A stretch of 24,819 nucleotides of DNA from W0P28-013 sp963658575 (GTDB lineage Bacteria; Bacteroidota; Bacteroidia; Bacteroidales; Paludibacteraceae). The first letter of the stretch is position 1, and every line of letters begins with the position of its first letter. The notes under the pieces were generated by a model. It saw nothing but the letters and a program-made list of their open reading frames with translations, was not told where the DNA came from and did not search any database. The stretch spans positions 1 through 24,819 of the forward strand of contig CAVKQB010000030.1 in assembly GCA_963658575.1 (NCBI GenBank), written 5' to 3'. Shown here piece by piece: positions 5,590 through 12,627 of the stretch. Made by a program: the position numbers and the translations under genes.

Positions 5590-7636
5590 CGGCCAGCCGC
5601 CATGCGCCTTCGGTTTTTATCGCATAGAACGCGCACCCTGCGGCTTGGCACATCTCTCTGAATTTCGAGGCGTTGCGCTCGTAGACTTCGCCCGAAGTGA
5701 TGAGCGTTTGCGGTTGCACAAAATCGAAGAAATCGTCGGCAGGATAGACCGCCCGCCCGACAATGAGATAATCGACGACCAGCGGTTCGGGGGCTGTTTT
5801 GTAGCGGAAATAGTTTTGGTCGAGCACCAGCACACGCTTGCCATCGAACGTGAACGCGCGGCTTGCCAACGTGCTGTCGCTCACAAAATGTGGCGGCGCA
5901 GCGGCAATTTTTTCCCAATGGTCGCCCGCCAAACGCGGATAGAGTGTCGTGTCGGTAGCGACAACCAGATTTTCGCCTTGCGTTATGCGGTTGACAAACA
6001 GCGATTTAGAATGGTTGAACGCAATCAGTTCGTCGGTGGTGAGTGCTTGGTAGCGATGCCACGTCTGCAACGCGAAAAAGGCCAAAATGGTTATCAAGGT
6101 CAGACTTAAATTCCTGAAAGTGAGCCGATAGCAGCAAAATCCGCCAGCAATTATCGCCAGATAGAGCAGCAGCAACTGCCAATTGTCGATCCAAACGATG
6201 GAGAGCGCGTGCGGCAAATTTTCGATGCAGGCAATGAGAAAATACATCGCCTTCAACACCCAATTGAGCAGCCACGCCACTGCCGCTCCGACAAACGGAA
6301 TCCACGATGTGGCGAAGAGCAATACTGCGCCGTAGAGAATAACCGATGCCGCCGGAATCACCACAAAATTGCTCAGCAAGAAGTAGTTCGGAAACTGGTG
6401 AAAATAGTAAATCGAAAACGGCGCAGTGCCTATTTGCGCCGCCAATGACACCGCCGTCAGTTCCCACGCCCAGCGCAGAAAACGGTTTTTGACGGTCAGT
6501 AAGCCCACAATTTTCGGCTGAAAATAGACGATGGCCACCACGGCACTGTAACTCAATTCGAAGCCGACATCGAACAGGAGCGTCGGTTTGTAGAGCAGCA
6601 GCAGGAATGCCGACAAAAATATGGTGTTGAATGTTTGCGATTTGCGCCCGATGATGCCAGCCAGTGCCATGCACGAAAACATGATGGTGGCGCGCAGCAC
6701 CGACGGCGACAAGCCCGTAACGAAGGCGTAGAACCACAGAAAAAGTATGATGAGTGCCGATTTCAGCCGTTCGTTGCGCCGCGAATTGCGCAGCACCAGC
6801 GACAAAATCATGCTAAACACCGCATAGATGATGCCCACGTGCAGACCGCTCACCGCCAACACATGCATGGCTCCCGTGGTGCTGAAACTTTCGCGCAGTT
6901 CGGGTGTGAGCGCATCTTTGTAACCAAGTGTCAAGGCGGCCAACATGCCAAATTCGTCGCCTGTCAGCCCCATGCGCCGATAGATGTCGAGCAGGTAAGC
7001 GCGGCAGTCGTCGGCAAAGTCGATGAGCGAAAAACCGTTTTTCGCGCCGATTATCTGCCACGCATCGGTAGCCACATAGCCGCTTCCGCCGATGCCTTGA
7101 TGCCGCAAGTAGAGTCCGTAGTCGAACTCTTCGGGATTGCCCGTGGTGCTTGGCTCGGCAATGCTGCTCGACACCAGCAGCCGCATGCCGCGTTGCAGGG
7201 CGGTGGCGCTCGAATCCTTGGCGATGTAGAGTATCACGTTTTTGGCGGTGGCGCGCATGCCTACGCTGTCGGTGCGGCTGCGTGTCTGTGCGTGAAACAT
7301 CACGCTGCGCTCTTTCACTATCGGACTCGAAGTCAGTTCCACCTCGTAGATGGCGGCCTCCGATGGGAAATCGAGCCGTGTCTTTTCTTCGAAATTGTGC
7401 TGCACGAAAAGCCCCAACGCCATCAGCGTGCCAAACAGGCCGAGCCCGAAAAGTCCGCGCAGTTTGTAGTTTGTGGCCGTGTCGCCAACGGTCGATGCCA
7501 CCACTATCAGCCCAATGCCGACGAGGCACAACGCCAGCGTCGCCCACGCATTGTAACCGACAAATTCGCCTACGACGATTCCCGTGGCGAGAAACGTGAA
7601 TAGGCGCAAAAAGGGTGTTTTGGCCAAAAAATTCAA
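5558..7636 (-). CDS. comEC: ComEC/Rec2-family DNA-uptake channel protein
   Basis: A 692-residue polytopic inner-membrane protein. Hydrophobic segments at the N-terminus are followed by a soluble OB-like (DUF4131-type) region near 90-200, containing GNPEEFDYGLYLRHQGI, which is typical of ComEC. The Competence core includes TTGAMHVLAVSGLHVGIIYA, SPSVLRATIMFSCMALAG and LLFDVGFELSYSAV. The C-terminal ~140 residues lie where the metallo-beta-lactamase domain sits in long ComEC proteins, but I see no HxHxDH metal motif, so that nuclease activity is probably absent, as in many Bacteroidota homologues. Role by family: translocation of single-stranded DNA into the cytoplasm during natural transformation. 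The start is a TTG at 7636, 9 nt after the upstream stop and in the same frame (the codon before TTG is GTT and a stop lies just beyond), so it is probably translationally coupled to the 7646-8380 gene. Confidence 0.88.
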   Translation of the reverse strand: MNFLAKTPFLRLFTFLATGIVVGEFVGYNAWATLALCLVGIGLIVVASTVGDTATNYKLRGLFGLGLFGTLMALGLFVQHNFEEKTRLDFPSEAAIYEVELTSSPIVKERSVMFHAQTRSRTDSVGMRATAKNVILYIAKDSSATALQRGMRLLVSSSIAEPSTTGNPEEFDYGLYLRHQGIGGSGYVATDAWQIIGAKNGFSLIDFADDCRAYLLDIYRRMGLTGDEFGMLAALTLGYKDALTPELRESFSTTGAMHVLAVSGLHVGIIYAVFSMILSLVLRNSRRNERLKSALIILFLWFYAFVTGLSPSVLRATIMFSCMALAGIIGRKSQTFNTIFLSAFLLLLYKPTLLFDVGFELSYSAVVAIVYFQPKIVGLLTVKNRFLRWAWELTAVSLAAQIGTAPFSIYYFHQFPNYFLLSNFVVIPAASVILYGAVLLFATSWIPFVGAAVAWLLNWVLKAMYFLIACIENLPHALSIVWIDNWQLLLLYLAIIAGGFCCYRLTFRNLSLTLITILAFFALQTWHRYQALTTDELIAFNHSKSLFVNRITQGENLVVATDTTLYPRLAGDHWEKIAAAPPHFVSDSTLASRAFTFDGKRVLVLDQNYFRYKTAPEPLVVDYLIVGRAVYPADDFFDFVQPQTLITSGEVYERNASKFREMCQAAGCAFYAIKTEGAWRLAVSKSGAKCRQ

Positions 7637-7645
7637 AACGCCGTG

Positions 7646-8380
7646 TTATGGTTGGTTGGTGTCTGTCGAAGCCAAATCGTCGGCGGCAGTGAGCGGTTTT
7701 TCGCCCTTGCGCAGATAATAGACCACGCCGCATTTTTCGCAGTTTTTCTGGCGTGTGTAGGGCGGCAGGGGAGCATAGGCCTTCTCTACCGAATCCCAAA
7801 TCTCGCGAATGAGTTGGTCTACCTTGATGCGCATCTCCATCACATCTTCGAGCGTGCGTGTCGTGCTGCTTTGGTGCACTTTTTGGCTGTTTTTGTACTC
7901 CCGAAAAATGTCGTAATGCACTTTCACCTTGGCAATCGACGGGTTTTGCAGCGGTGCGCCGCCGTTGCGCATGCGCTCGTTTTCGCCTTCGATGATGTTG
8001 CGCCCCCAATCGGTGATGGCCTGCTCGTTGTTCAGGTCGGGCAGGGTGAAATTTTCGGGTTCCAACTTGTAGAAACGCTTGTGGTCTTTCTTTATCTCGC
8101 CGCGAATGACCGCCAAATTCAGCACCTGAATGAAATGCGAAATGTAGAGTCGCGCATTTTTCACGATGTGCTGGTACTTTTTGTTGGCCGACACTTGATT
8201 CTCGAATGTCTGGTTGTAGAGTTGCACTAGATTGAGAAACAGCGGATAATTGACACGCACATCGTTCAGCAGTTTGTACGACACAGGCAGTTCGCCCGTA
8301 GCAAACAGGTCGATGTCGATGATGTGTTCCAATGCGCGCAACCGCGCTTGGTCGGTGTTTGGTAAACGTCGGTATGGCAT
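7646..8380 (-). CDS. Conserved Bacteroidales protein of unknown function
   Basis: A 244-residue soluble protein starting MPYRRLPNTDQARLRALEH from an ATG. No signal peptide or membrane span. The body is rich in charged and aromatic helical sequence (SANKKYQHIVKNARLYISHF, LNLAVIRGEIKKDHKRFY). Near the C-terminus one CxxC (NCEKCGVVYYLRKGE) looks like half of a zinc ribbon; no second pair follows. The MPYRRLPNTD opening recurs, as I remember it, in uncharacterised Bacteroidales proteins. It is the first gene of a probable two-gene unit with the comEC-like gene, separated by 9 nt, so a link to DNA uptake is possible but only from context. No TAnnTTTG box was found upstream, where repeats begin. 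Confidence 0.8.
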   Translation of the reverse strand: MPYRRLPNTDQARLRALEHIIDIDLFATGELPVSYKLLNDVRVNYPLFLNLVQLYNQTFENQVSANKKYQHIVKNARLYISHFIQVLNLAVIRGEIKKDHKRFYKLEPENFTLPDLNNEQAITDWGRNIIEGENERMRNGGAPLQNPSIAKVKVHYDIFREYKNSQKVHQSSTTRTLEDVMEMRIKVDQLIREIWDSVEKAYAPLPPYTRQKNCEKCGVVYYLRKGEKPLTAADDLASTDTNQP

Positions 8381-8446
8381 AGTTTTATTGGGTTAATTTA
8401 GGGCTCCTCTTACTCTTATCCCCCAAGGGGAGGCTGTTTTTACTTC

Positions 8447-8550
8447 AATTAAGAATTAAGAATGAATAATTTTTTCGGTAAGCGAGAACAGAGTCAAACT
8501 TGTTTGAACTCTGCCGAGCGTAGAAAAAATGCGTGCAGCGAATTAAGAAT
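8447..8550 (-). repeat. Composite intergenic module, inverted copy of 1826-1938
   Basis: Contains ccgagcgtagaaaaaatgcg, a core with caaacttgtttg, and cggtaagcgag between AT-rich aattaagaatgaataatt fillers, all in reverse order to 1826-1938. It is followed by ttcgcgcc (8553-8560), the same tail seen on two-hairpin copies elsewhere. Confidence 0.8.
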
Positions 8551-8653
8551 TGTTCGCGCCAAAATTGTCTTTGCTCTTTGTCCTTTGATCTAATTATCTT
8601 GCGACTTGCTACTTGTGTCTTGCTACTAAAATTATCAATTAAAAACACTCCTC

Positions 8654-8688
8654 ATTCCTCATTCCTCATTCCTCATTCCTCATTCCTC
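8654..8688. repeat. Five exact copies of attcctc
   Basis: A 7-bp unit repeated head to tail five times just after the 3' end of the polyprenyl synthase gene. The reverse-complement words (gaggaatgaggag) recur at about 11360-11373. Confidence 0.9.
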
Positions 8689-8699
8689 ACTGCTAACTA

Positions 8700-9656
8700 T
8701 CAGTGGTTTCTTCCCATCAGTTTGGCGGCGATGTCGACAAAGGGTTGTAGGCTGTTTTGGGCGGCGGAAATCTGTTGCAGGGCTGCGAGTGCCTGTTGAT
8801 AACGTGCATTTATCTGCTCTTCGCAAGCATCGCGCACGCCAAGTTGTTGATAACTTGCTGTGATTTTCGCAATTTTTTCGTCGTCGGGCAGGCGATGGTC
8901 GGCGAGTGTCCGTTTGATTTCGGCGCGCTGTTTTTCGTCGGCGCGTTGCAACGCCGTGATGAGCAGAAACGTTTTTTTGCCGCAGAGAATGTCGCCTCCA
9001 ATGCGCTTTCCGAAGGTTTTTTCGTTGCCAAACGTGTCCAGATAGTCGTCGCGCAATTGGAAAGCAATGCCGATTTCGATGCCGAAATTGTAGAGATTTT
9101 GCGCATCGGTTTCGGTGGCTCCGCCGACGATGGCTCCTATTTTGAGTGCGGCGGCCAGCAGCACGGCCGTTTTTAGGCGAATCATCTCGAAATAGTTGTC
9201 GATAGATGCCTCTTCGCACCGCTCGAAATTGACGTCATATTGCTGACCCTCACACACTTGCAGTGCCGTGGCGGTAAAAATTGGCAGCACCGCTAGCAGT
9301 TTGTCGCTGGGCAGTTGTTGCAGAAATTCGTACGCTTTTATTAGCATGGCATCGCCGCTGAGAATGGCCGTGTTTGTGTCCCATTTGCGGTGTACGGTGG
9401 GGCGGCCGCGGCGCATGTCGGCGCAGTCCATCACGTCGTCGTGCAGCAGTGTGAAATTGTGGAAAACCTCGATGGATAGGGCTGCTGGCAACGCCTCGGC
9501 GCGTGTGCCGCCAAAGAGTTCGCACGCCATGAGTGCGAGCACGGGACGAATGCGTTTGCCGCCGCTTTCGAGCGCATAGCCTATGGGTTGGTACAATTCT
9601 TCGGGCGCAATGTTCCAATTGATGCGCTTCAGTTGTTGTTCGATGTAGTTATGCAC
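8700..9656 (-). CDS. Polyprenyl (probably C15/C20) diphosphate synthase
   Basis: A 318-residue trans-isoprenyl diphosphate synthase that condenses IPP with allylic diphosphates in the cytoplasm. GGKRIRP at 32-38 binds the diphosphate, the first Asp-rich motif is HDDVMDCADMRRG (DDVMD at 73-77), GQQYDV lies near 137-142, and the second Asp-rich motif is FQLRDDYLD (203-207). Phe68 sits five residues before the first Asp-rich motif with Thr69 at -4. In the family a bulky aromatic at -5 limits chain length, which suggests farnesyl or geranylgeranyl rather than long-chain product. That is an inference, so no gene symbol is given. The start is GTG at 9656 (no in-frame ATG before the stop at 9678-9680). 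A weak -7-like element lies about 30 nt upstream. Confidence 0.93.
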   Translation of the reverse strand: MHNYIEQQLKRINWNIAPEELYQPIGYALESGGKRIRPVLALMACELFGGTRAEALPAALSIEVFHNFTLLHDDVMDCADMRRGRPTVHRKWDTNTAILSGDAMLIKAYEFLQQLPSDKLLAVLPIFTATALQVCEGQQYDVNFERCEEASIDNYFEMIRLKTAVLLAAALKIGAIVGGATETDAQNLYNFGIEIGIAFQLRDDYLDTFGNEKTFGKRIGGDILCGKKTFLLITALQRADEKQRAEIKRTLADHRLPDDEKIAKITASYQQLGVRDACEEQINARYQQALAALQQISAAQNSLQPFVDIAAKLMGRNH

Positions 9657-9686
9657 GACGGTCTGACTTTTAATTGGTTACGGCTG

Positions 9687-9694
9687 CGAATATA
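9687..9694 (-). promoter_or_regulatory. Weak -7-like element for the polyprenyl synthase gene
   Basis: Minus-strand TATATTCG matches seven of eight positions of TAnnTTTG. No TTTG at the proper distance upstream. Confidence 0.35.
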
Positions 9695-9901
9695 GGCATT
9701 TTTTTTTACATTATCCCCATTCGCGCAAATTTTTATGATTTTTTAACATTTTTTGCAAAAAAATGGGCAAAAGGAGCAGGTGATGGCGGAAATTTTGTGC
9801 CAAACGTTGCTCGGATTGCAGGAGAAAACAGGCGCAGTGATTGGTTAATTTCGGGTGGCGGTACGCGTTCTATCGCGGCAAAATCGAGAGCGCAACAGCG
9901 T

Positions 9902-9926
9902 AGAGATGTCGCATTGCGACATCTCT
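9902..9926. terminator. Perfect 11-bp hairpin downstream of the 9953-10618 gene
   Basis: agagatgtcgc-att-gcgacatctct followed on the plus strand by tttt. It lies 27 nt beyond the stop of the minus-strand gene, where a terminator or 3' stabiliser is expected. The T-run, however, is on the plus-strand side, so its direction is unclear. The rest of 9657-9952 shows nothing beyond T/A runs and the weak promoter at 9687. Confidence 0.5.
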
Positions 9927-9952
9927 TTTTGCGGAACTGCATTTCCTCGATT

Positions 9953-10618
9953 TTACAGATGTTCGAGCGCGGGTGGCAGGCTGAACGACACGTGTTCGAA
10001 ATCGAGCGAGCGCGGTGCGCCCTTGCGTTTGCCTGCGGGCAGATAGTGCGCGGCTTTGTCGCCGAGGCGCGTTCTGAAGGCTTGGTTGATGAGGCTCATC
10101 TGGCGGTCGAGGTTCTTTTTCGAGAAATCGGTGAGGTCGGCGATGGTCTGGTCGATGTCGGCGGCAGTGCGTTTGGGCTGCAGCAGTCGGTAGATGCGGC
10201 GGAGTTCGTCGGCCATGGCGGGTTCGGCTATCTGCTTGCGGTAGAATCCGTGGCGGTGGCGCATGTAGAGTATGTAGATGGCTTTGGCTAGCGGCGGCAG
10301 CGCAATGTGCACGTTGTAGAAGGGCAGTTCTATGTCGAATCGCCGTGTTACGTGCAGCGCGCCGAAGCCATCGCTGTTCAGCAGGTCGATGTAGCGCACG
10401 ATGTCGTCCAGAAACACAATTTTCACATGTTCTTCGGCTTGGGCGCGTTCTATCTGTTGCACGATGTCGTGCGCCAACTGCAGATTGATTTGGCGCGCGT
10501 GTTCGTCGGCCATCACTTCGCTGATGCCGTGCATGGGCGGCTGGAACGTAATCAGGCAGAGCATGTCCCAATGTGGGTCGGCGGTGGGCGGTGTGGGTGT
10601 GCGTAAGTCGGCGTGCAT
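9953..10618 (-). CDS. Conserved Bacteroidota protein of unknown function
   Basis: A 221-residue soluble protein from ATG 10618 (MHADLRTPTPPTADPHWDML). A longer frame reaches 10756, but a TACATTTG promoter box (10635-10642) sits between it and this ATG, so the shorter start is preferred. It has no signal peptide. The central part, FYNVHIALPPLAKAIYILYM with RHGFYRKQI and DELRRIYRLL following, then a tail with INQAFRTRLGDKAAHYLP and RSLDFEHV, matches a pattern I recall from uncharacterised Bacteroides proteins: a helical, possibly winged-helix-like segment after a short N-terminal domain. No catalytic motif is visible. It is monocistronic and divergent from the Uma2-like gene, and a duplicated 12-bp motif lies between them. 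Confidence 0.75.
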   Translation of the reverse strand: MHADLRTPTPPTADPHWDMLCLITFQPPMHGISEVMADEHARQINLQLAHDIVQQIERAQAEEHVKIVFLDDIVRYIDLLNSDGFGALHVTRRFDIELPFYNVHIALPPLAKAIYILYMRHRHGFYRKQIAEPAMADELRRIYRLLQPKRTAADIDQTIADLTDFSKKNLDRQMSLINQAFRTRLGDKAAHYLPAGKRKGAPRSLDFEHVSFSLPPALEHL

Positions 10619-10634
10619 CTCTCGGTTGTTTGTG

Positions 10635-10642
10635 CAAATGTA
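10635..10642 (-). promoter_or_regulatory. -7 element for the 9953-10618 gene
   Basis: Minus-strand TACATTTG, exact TAnnTTTG. The predicted start near 10628 leaves a leader of about 10 nt. A TTTG upstream is only 12 nt away, so the -33 box is unclear. Confidence 0.6.
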
Positions 10643-10669
10643 CGCCATTTTCTCCAAACGACGGCCGTT

Positions 10670-10704
10670 TGTAACCATAAAGTGGCTTTTTCTGTAACCA
10701 TAAA
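10670..10704. repeat. Direct repeat tgtaaccataaa, 23-bp spacing, in a divergent promoter region
   Basis: Exact 12-bp copies at 10670-10681 and 10693-10704, 23 bp (about two helical turns) apart. They lie between the two divergent -7 boxes at 10635 and 10741. This geometry fits a dimeric regulator site, though no regulator gene is adjacent. Confidence 0.6.
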
Positions 10705-10740
10705 TCGGCTGTTTTGTGCGTTTCGGCCGCGCCGAATCTT

Positions 10741-10748
10741 TAATTTTG
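10741..10748 (+). promoter_or_regulatory. -7 element for the Uma2-like gene
   Basis: TAATTTTG, exact TAnnTTTG. The predicted start near 10755 is about 16 nt before the ATG. A TTTG at 10713-10716 is 24 nt upstream, a little far. Confidence 0.6.
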
Positions 10749-10770
10749 CAAAACAAATTATTGAAAATGT

Positions 10771-11202
10771 ATGGGCTTAATGGATAATTATACGGGCATT
10801 GGCATGTCGCCGCGACCGCAGTGGCAGCACCAGTTTGTGCTTGGCGATTTGCTGGTTAACCTGAAAAACGAACTTCCGCGTCGGTTTTTCGACGTGGCAT
10901 CGGAAGCGACACTCACCGACGATTGGAACGACAATGCTCCCGATTTAGTCGTGTTCGACAAACGGATAGAGCGACCGGTGTTGCTGGTGGAGATTACCAC
11001 GCACCGCGAATTGAAGCGGATTCGGCGCAAGTGCGAAAAACTGATACCGCGCTTCCCGACGATGGAGTATTGGGTGTTCGACTACGAAGCCGAGCAGTTG
11101 TGGCTGGTCGATATGGACGAGCGTCGTTGGCGGCTGGACTATGGAACGGCCTTTTCCCGCTATTTACAACGCCCGATGGTGGACTATTTTTACTACGAAT
11201 AA
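10771..11202 (+). CDS. Uma2-like protein (PD-(D/E)XK nuclease fold candidate)
   Basis: A 143-residue protein, ATG 10771 (a second ATG at 10780 is possible). APDLVVFD (56-63) and PVLLVEITTHRELKRIRRKCEKL (start 69, shown in part as PVLLVEITTHRE) match the Uma2/DUF820 pattern of a PD motif, a beta strand ending in Glu (E74), then a basic helix. FPTMEYWVFDYEAEQLWLVD (95-114) matches the 'EYW-VD' strand pair that follows in this family. The canonical Lys of ExK is Thr76; a lysine in the next helix (K87 or K90) may replace it, as in migrated-motif variants. It is smaller than typical Uma2 proteins (about 190 residues), lacking part of the N-terminus. The biological role of the family is unknown; nuclease activity is inferred only from the fold. 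Confidence 0.6.
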   Translation: MGLMDNYTGIGMSPRPQWQHQFVLGDLLVNLKNELPRRFFDVASEATLTDDWNDNAPDLVVFDKRIERPVLLVEITTHRELKRIRRKCEKLIPRFPTMEYWVFDYEAEQLWLVDMDERRWRLDYGTAFSRYLQRPMVDYFYYE

Positions 11203-11219
11203 ACATTTGCACCGAAAAA

Positions 11220-11251
11220 TTTGGTGGAGCGAAACAAAAGATGTACCTTTG
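11220..11251 (+). promoter_or_regulatory. Orphan Bacteroidota promoter
   Basis: TTTG (11220-11223), 20-nt spacer, TACCTTTG (11244-11251), an excellent match. The predicted start near 11258 reads into a repeat region; the next gene starts 580 nt later at 11837. Either it drives a small RNA or a long leader, or its gene was displaced by repeat insertion. Confidence 0.65.
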
Positions 11252-11292
11252 TCTGCAGAAAGTGCAACGATTGCCCTCCTCCATGTAAAAAT

Positions 11293-11301
11293 GGGGGGGG
11301 G
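11293..11301. repeat. G9 homopolymer
   Basis: Nine consecutive G about 35 nt downstream of the predicted start of the 11220-11251 promoter. No other G run of this length was noticed in the window. Confidence 0.95.
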
Positions 11302-11375
11302 TAATTCGTTGATAGTCAGATAGTTAATAGTGAGTAGTTAGTAGTGAGTAGTGAGAAGTGAGGAATGAGGAGTTA

Positions 11376-11447
11376 GCGGCGTTGTTGGGCGCGAACCTGT
11401 CCCCTTTTCAAGGGGACGAGAAAAACGACAGTTTTTCGGGTGGGGTT
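11376..11447 (-). repeat. Two-hairpin repeat, copy e
   Basis: Minus strand: aaccccacccg, a perfect hairpin GAAAAAC-tgtc-GTTTTTC (11420-11437), ctcgtcccc, ttgaaaa, ggggacagg, then the tail ttcgcgcccaacaacgccgc. The first stem is AT-rich here and unrelated in sequence to the other copies, yet pairs perfectly. Confidence 0.8.
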
Positions 11448-11550
11448 CGATGCTAATTAACAATAAATAATGAACAATGAATAATAATTTTCAAATTCGA
11501 TGATTCAATAAGTCAATAAGTTATTAAGTCAATAAATTATTGAATGCGAT

Positions 11551-11612
11551 TCTGTCCCTCTGCCGAGCGCAGCGAGGATAGGGGGACGAGGAGCGCAGCG
11601 ACGGAGGGGGTT
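11551..11612 (-). repeat. Two-hairpin repeat, copy f
   Basis: One-base variant of copy b (2055-2116), same orientation. The identity continues a few bases to the left (11547). Confidence 0.85.
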
Positions 11613-11653
11613 AAACTCTAATTAAGAATGAATAATTAAGAATGAATAATTAA

Positions 11654-11713
11654 GCGGCGTTGTTGGGTGCGAACCTGTCCCCTTTTCAAGGGGACGAGCG
11701 AAGCGGAGGGGTT
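11654..11713 (-). repeat. Two-hairpin repeat, copy g
   Basis: Minus strand aacccctccgcttcgctcgtccccttgaaaaggggacagg with tail ttcgcacccaacaacgccgc. It differs from copy d only at isolated positions. Confidence 0.85.
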
Positions 11714-11836
11714 GAATTTAATTAACAATTAAGAATTAAGAATGAATAATTAAGAATATCCAACTCGACAAATAACCAAATCAACAAATCCACAAATTTC
11801 CAAATCATTAAATAACCAAAATCAAAAAAAACAACT

Positions 11837-12601
11837 ATGAAAAAATCATTAGCCCTATTCTGTTTTGTGGCGTTTTGTGCGGCACTGTCGGCGCAGGACA
11901 TTCTTGTTACTGCCAAGGCCGAGCGCATCGAGGCATTGATTACCGAGGTGTCGCCCACCGAAATTCGCTACAAAAAGTGGAACTACCAAGACGGTCCCAC
12001 GTTTGTGATGAGCGTGAACGACCTGAGCGCCGTCATCTTCAAAAACGGCGAGGTGCAGGTGTTCAACAAGAAAACGGCTGCTGCAACGACGACGAAACAA
12101 ACCACAGCACAAACGACGACGGCGAATAACCAAGAAGCAACACCAACCACAGCATCAACCCCCGCTAAGAAAAACGTCTTTAACGCGTCCGTCTCGGACG
12201 AATCGTTGGGCTATATCTATCGCGACGATGGGGAATTTGTATACCAAGGACGTTACATATCGGAAAAAGAGTATGCGCGCATATTGGAGAAAAATTGTCC
12301 TGTGGCATACCAAAAGTACAAAAAAGCCAATCGTTGTGCCATTGCAGGTAGTGTTTTTACGGGTATTGGTTGCGGCTGTCTGATAGGAGGTATTTGTACG
12401 TCGTTTGTTTCGGCCAAAGAAGCCACGATTGCGCTGTGTTCCGTTAGCGTAGTTACCTTATCGGCCTCTCTGCCTTTGCTTATCGTCGGCATTAAAAACG
12501 AGCGTAAATCCATCGACACATACAACGAAAACTGCGCTTCCAAATTGGCATTGAGCGTGAATTTGAATCCAACAGGAGTAGGTCTTGCCTTGAATTTCTA
12601 A
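11837..12601 (+). CDS. Envelope protein of unknown function with signal peptide and two membrane spans
   Basis: 254 residues from ATG 11837. Residues 1-20 are a signal peptide (ending ALSAQ). Residues about 21-75 (DILVTAKAERIEALITEV, then RYKKWNYQDGPTFVMSV and VIFKNGEVQVF) match a small beta-rich domain common at the N-terminus of Bacteroidota envelope proteins of unknown role. A Thr/Ala-rich linker (about 80-115) follows. Then LGYIYRDDGEFVYQGRYIS and a helical YARILEKNCPVAYQKYKKAN segment lead to two hydrophobic stretches (near 172-191 and 196-217). The C-terminus ends ALNF. It is followed after 26 nt by the PKD lipoprotein gene, probably one transcript. No -7 box was found close upstream; the 5' region is A/C-rich repeat sequence. 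Confidence 0.7.
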   Translation: MKKSLALFCFVAFCAALSAQDILVTAKAERIEALITEVSPTEIRYKKWNYQDGPTFVMSVNDLSAVIFKNGEVQVFNKKTAAATTTKQTTAQTTTANNQEATPTTASTPAKKNVFNASVSDESLGYIYRDDGEFVYQGRYISEKEYARILEKNCPVAYQKYKKANRCAIAGSVFTGIGCGCLIGGICTSFVSAKEATIALCSVSVVTLSASLPLLIVGIKNERKSIDTYNENCASKLALSVNLNPTGVGLALNF

Positions 12602-12627
12602 ATTTTTAACCATAAAAAAATGCACTT

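Larger units (their letters stand above)
8381..8699. other. Gene-free repeat spacer
   Basis: Holds a degenerate CCCC-aa-GGGGAG stem (about 8418-8434) like the second hairpin of the two-hairpin family, the inverted composite module (8447-8550), a string of similar words (cttgctacttgtgtcttgctact, about 8603-8625) and a 7-bp tandem array. No credible ORF or promoter was seen. Confidence 0.75.
11302..11836. other. Gene-free repeat spacer
   Basis: Contains an imperfect 7-bp array of tagtgag-like words (about 11322-11375), three two-hairpin elements, attcaata/agtcaataa words (11497-11546), AT-rich aattaagaatgaataatt fillers, and an A/C-rich stretch of caaat words (11760-11836) that runs up to the next start codon. 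No ORF was supported. Confidence 0.75.

Noticed and set aside
9783..9849. Small frame starting ATG after an AAGGAG-like sequence
   Set aside because: 22 codons, no promoter, and Shine-Dalgarno sequences are not a reliable signal in Bacteroidota.
9674..10291. 205-codon plus-strand frame
   Set aside because: It is mostly opposite the 9953-10618 gene and starts in an AT-rich spacer; the composition is that of a shadow.
10619..10756. Longer N-terminus (46 extra residues) for the 9953-10618 gene
   Set aside because: It would translate through an exact -7 promoter box and both 12-bp direct repeats, so it is more likely regulatory DNA.
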